A DNA stretch of 64,000 nt. It comes from Sneathiella sedimenti (GTDB lineage: Bacteria; Pseudomonadota; Alphaproteobacteria; Sneathiellales; Sneathiellaceae). The position numbers and the translations under genes are program-made. The notes under the pieces were generated by a model. The model was not told the DNA's origin. It saw only the letters and a list, made by a program, of their open reading frames with translations, and did not search any database. Positions 62,410-64,000 of this stretch are shown in pieces; the first letter of the stretch is position 1; each line of letters opens with the position of its first letter. The stretch is taken from NCBI RefSeq assembly GCF_017313765.1, contig NZ_JAFLNC010000001.1:992001-1056000 (forward strand). Direction: 5' to 3'.

Positions 62410-64000
62410 TTACATCCGCTCTGGGACGTCAATACCCAGAATATAAAGGACCTGTTCCATCTGTCGAAGTGTGATGGCGCAAAGGCGTAAACGTGACGCG
62501 CGGATTGCGGCATCTGTCTCGCCGAGCACCTGGCATTCGTGATAGAAGGCGTTGAATTCCTGGCTCAAAGTGTAAACATGATCGCAGAGGATATTCGGCG
62601 CGTTTTTCTCTGTCGCCCCTTTCACCGCTTCGGGCAAGGCCGCGAGCGCCAGAATCAGGTTCCGTTCCGTATCATGTGTTGCCTGCAGAAGACCTTCGGT
62701 TAGACCCTGATCCATGGCTTTACGTAACATGGACTTGATGCGGACTGCGGCATACATCTGGTAAGGACCGGTGCGGCCTTCAAACTTAGTAAATCTCTCC
62801 AAGTCAAAAACATAGTTCGACATACGCTGGTTGGAAAGATCCGCATATTTGATGGCGGCAATGCCGACCTTTGTGGCAATGTCGTCCAACTCCTCAGCGT
62901 CTAACCGCTCCGACATGCCCGATTCTTTGACTGTTTTCCGGGCTTCCGCGATTGCATCTTCGATTAGGCTGCGCAAACGGACAACGCCGCCATCCCGTGT
63001 TTTGAGAGGCTTGCCGTCCTTGCCATTGACGGTGCCAAAACCGATATGTTCCAAATGGCAACCCGGCTTGATGCTGTGGCACTTGCGGGCCGCCCGAAAG
63101 ACTTGTTCAAAATGTAGGCTCTGCCTCGCATCCACTACATAGAGGATAACGTCGGGATCATGTTGTCCCTGCCGCATTTCAATCGTTGCGAGGTCGGTAG
63201 TGCCATACATCACGGCTCCATCCGATTTTTCCAGGATGAGAGGGGGCATCTTTTTCTTGTCACCCTCTTCCGCCACATCAACAACAATGGCACCTTCGGA
63301 TATCCGCGAAAAACCCTCCTTCTTAAGACGGGACATCATTTCGGGGATATGATCGTTAGTATCAGCCTCTCCGTTCCATTCGGTAAATTGCGCGCCCAGA
63401 AGATCGAAGTCAGTGCGTGTTTCGTCGATTGAGATATCGCGCATATGTTGCCAGAGGGCGCGGTAGCCTGCGCGGCCTTTCTGCAATTCGAAAGTGGCGA
63501 TGCGGGCACTTTCTAGAAACGCCGGGTCTTCCTTAGAGCGGGTGGACGCGGCGGGATAAAGATCTTGCAATTGCTCGACAGAGACGGGAGAGGTTTCTGG
63601 ATAGGGGCCGGTGAAGTCGGAATCGAAATAGGGTAGGTCCGGTTGCTCCCGCTCAATCTCCTTGATCAGGAGGCCCATGGGAAGGCCCCAGTCGCCAAAA
63701 TGCACATCGCTGATTACATCGTCACCTAAGAACTCGCGCAGACGGCGGAGGCTCTCGCCGATAATGGTGGCGCGCAGGTGACCGACATGCATCGCTTTTG
63801 CGACATTCGGCCCCCCGTAATCGAGAATCACTTTTTGAGAAGGGTGCTCGCTACGACAGCCGAAATGCGAATCTTCCGCCAGGTCACTTATATGACCGAG
63901 CAGGAAATCGTCATTCAAGCGCAAGTTTATGAAACCGGGTCCGGCAAGGGTCAATTCTGTAAAGAGGCCTGTTTTTTCAAGTTCCGCGACAACTTCCTGC
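62410..64000 (-). CDS. argS: Arginyl-tRNA synthetase (partial, N-terminus outside window)
   Basis: 529 residues to the stop, open at the window edge; about 60 N-terminal residues are missing relative to typical ArgS. Visible are the end of the N-terminal Add-1 domain (TLAGPGFINLRLND), GPNVAKAMHVGHLRATIIGE (HIGH motif as HVGH), and the C-terminal anticodon domain ending LRQMEQVLYILGIDVPERM. Class I enzyme charging tRNA-Arg. Confidence 0.95.
   Translation of the reverse strand, partial: QEVVAELEKTGLFTELTLAGPGFINLRLNDDFLLGHISDLAEDSHFGCRSEHPSQKVILDYGGPNVAKAMHVGHLRATIIGESLRRLREFLGDDVISDVHFGDWGLPMGLLIKEIEREQPDLPYFDSDFTGPYPETSPVSVEQLQDLYPAASTRSKEDPAFLESARIATFELQKGRAGYRALWQHMRDISIDETRTDFDLLGAQFTEWNGEADTNDHIPEMMSRLKKEGFSRISEGAIVVDVAEEGDKKKMPPLILEKSDGAVMYGTTDLATIEMRQGQHDPDVILYVVDARQSLHFEQVFRAARKCHSIKPGCHLEHIGFGTVNGKDGKPLKTRDGGVVRLRSLIEDAIAEARKTVKESGMSERLDAEELDDIATKVGIAAIKYADLSNQRMSNYVFDLERFTKFEGRTGPYQMYAAVRIKSMLRKAMDQGLTEGLLQATHDTERNLILALAALPEAVKGATEKNAPNILCDHVYTLSQEFNAFYHECQVLGETDAAIRASRLRLCAITLRQMEQVLYILGIDVPERM

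Noticed and set aside
1-64000. CRISPR arrays, insertion sequences, prophage genes or a replication origin
   Set aside because: No regularly spaced repeats, transposase, integrase or phage structural genes, and no DnaA-box cluster were seen.

Overview
The window reads as ordinary, densely coded chromosome of an alphaproteobacterium. Several things point there: a complete core of the ethylmalonyl-CoA (EMC) pathway (ecm, ccr, mcd), a CpdR-type receiver protein, COQ7-type ubiquinone hydroxylase, the ftsE-ftsX-HAD-ydcF-plsC order, DUF2125 and DUF4170 proteins, and a SAM-II riboswitch in front of metZ. A Rhodospirillales/Sneathiella-like bacterium would fit, but the family cannot be fixed from sequence reading alone. 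I see no insertion sequence, prophage, integrase or CRISPR array, and no gene-free stretch longer than about 300 bases.

Layout. 0-9 kb: end of an unknown gene, DUF2125 protein, DMT exporter, ChaC, a VOC protein, B12-dependent ribonucleotide reductase (nrdJ), and the leftward ftsE-ftsX-HAD-ydcF-plsC run. 9-19 kb: zinc-ribbon membrane protein, hpt, cpdR, then a four-gene cluster (STT3-like GT-C enzyme, dolichol-phosphate-type GT2, methyltransferase, small EamA/SMR-type carrier), prepilin peptidase, tRNA-Leu(CAA), VTT protein, dsbB, coq7, HNH protein. 19-22 kb: alkA, S41 peptidase lipoprotein, gluQRS. 22-35 kb: carbon assimilation block with ecm/ccr divergent around a palindrome, mcd, VOC protein, YihY, tautomerase, FAD oxidoreductase, cobalamin adenosyltransferase, etfBA, hbd and a thiolase. 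35-40 kb: arsC-like gene, ABC-2 permease, argD-argF-hslO. 40-46 kb: TetR regulator plus a two-gene RND pump. 46-51 kb: trkH, folE, apaG, metZ under SAM-II control, tRNA-Gly(CCC), fumC. 51-57 kb: diguanylate cyclase with a small membrane protein, enoyl-CoA hydratase, an unusual tandem Nfu protein, a sensor adenylate cyclase and small conserved proteins. 57-64 kb: GGT-like enzyme, marR-sulP, class II aldolase and the 3'-part of argS.

How the genes work together. The thiolase, Hbd and the crotonase at 53 kb can make crotonyl-CoA from acetyl-CoA. Ccr, Ecm and Mcd carry it through ethylmalonyl-CoA and methylsuccinyl-CoA. EtfBA takes the electrons from Mcd, and the PduO-type adenosyltransferase supplies the adenosylcobalamin needed by Ecm and also by NrdJ. 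The epimerase, mesaconyl-CoA hydratase and lyase of the pathway are not in view.

Most noteworthy: the STT3-like/GT2/methyltransferase/small-carrier cluster, which looks like an uncharacterised three-component lipid-linked sugar transfer system; the perfect 11-bp inverted repeat between ecm and ccr; the SAM-II aptamer whose 3' strand can also form an antiterminator; the Nfu protein carrying a NifU domain without its CxxC; and a GmhB-like phosphatase lacking the zinc loop.
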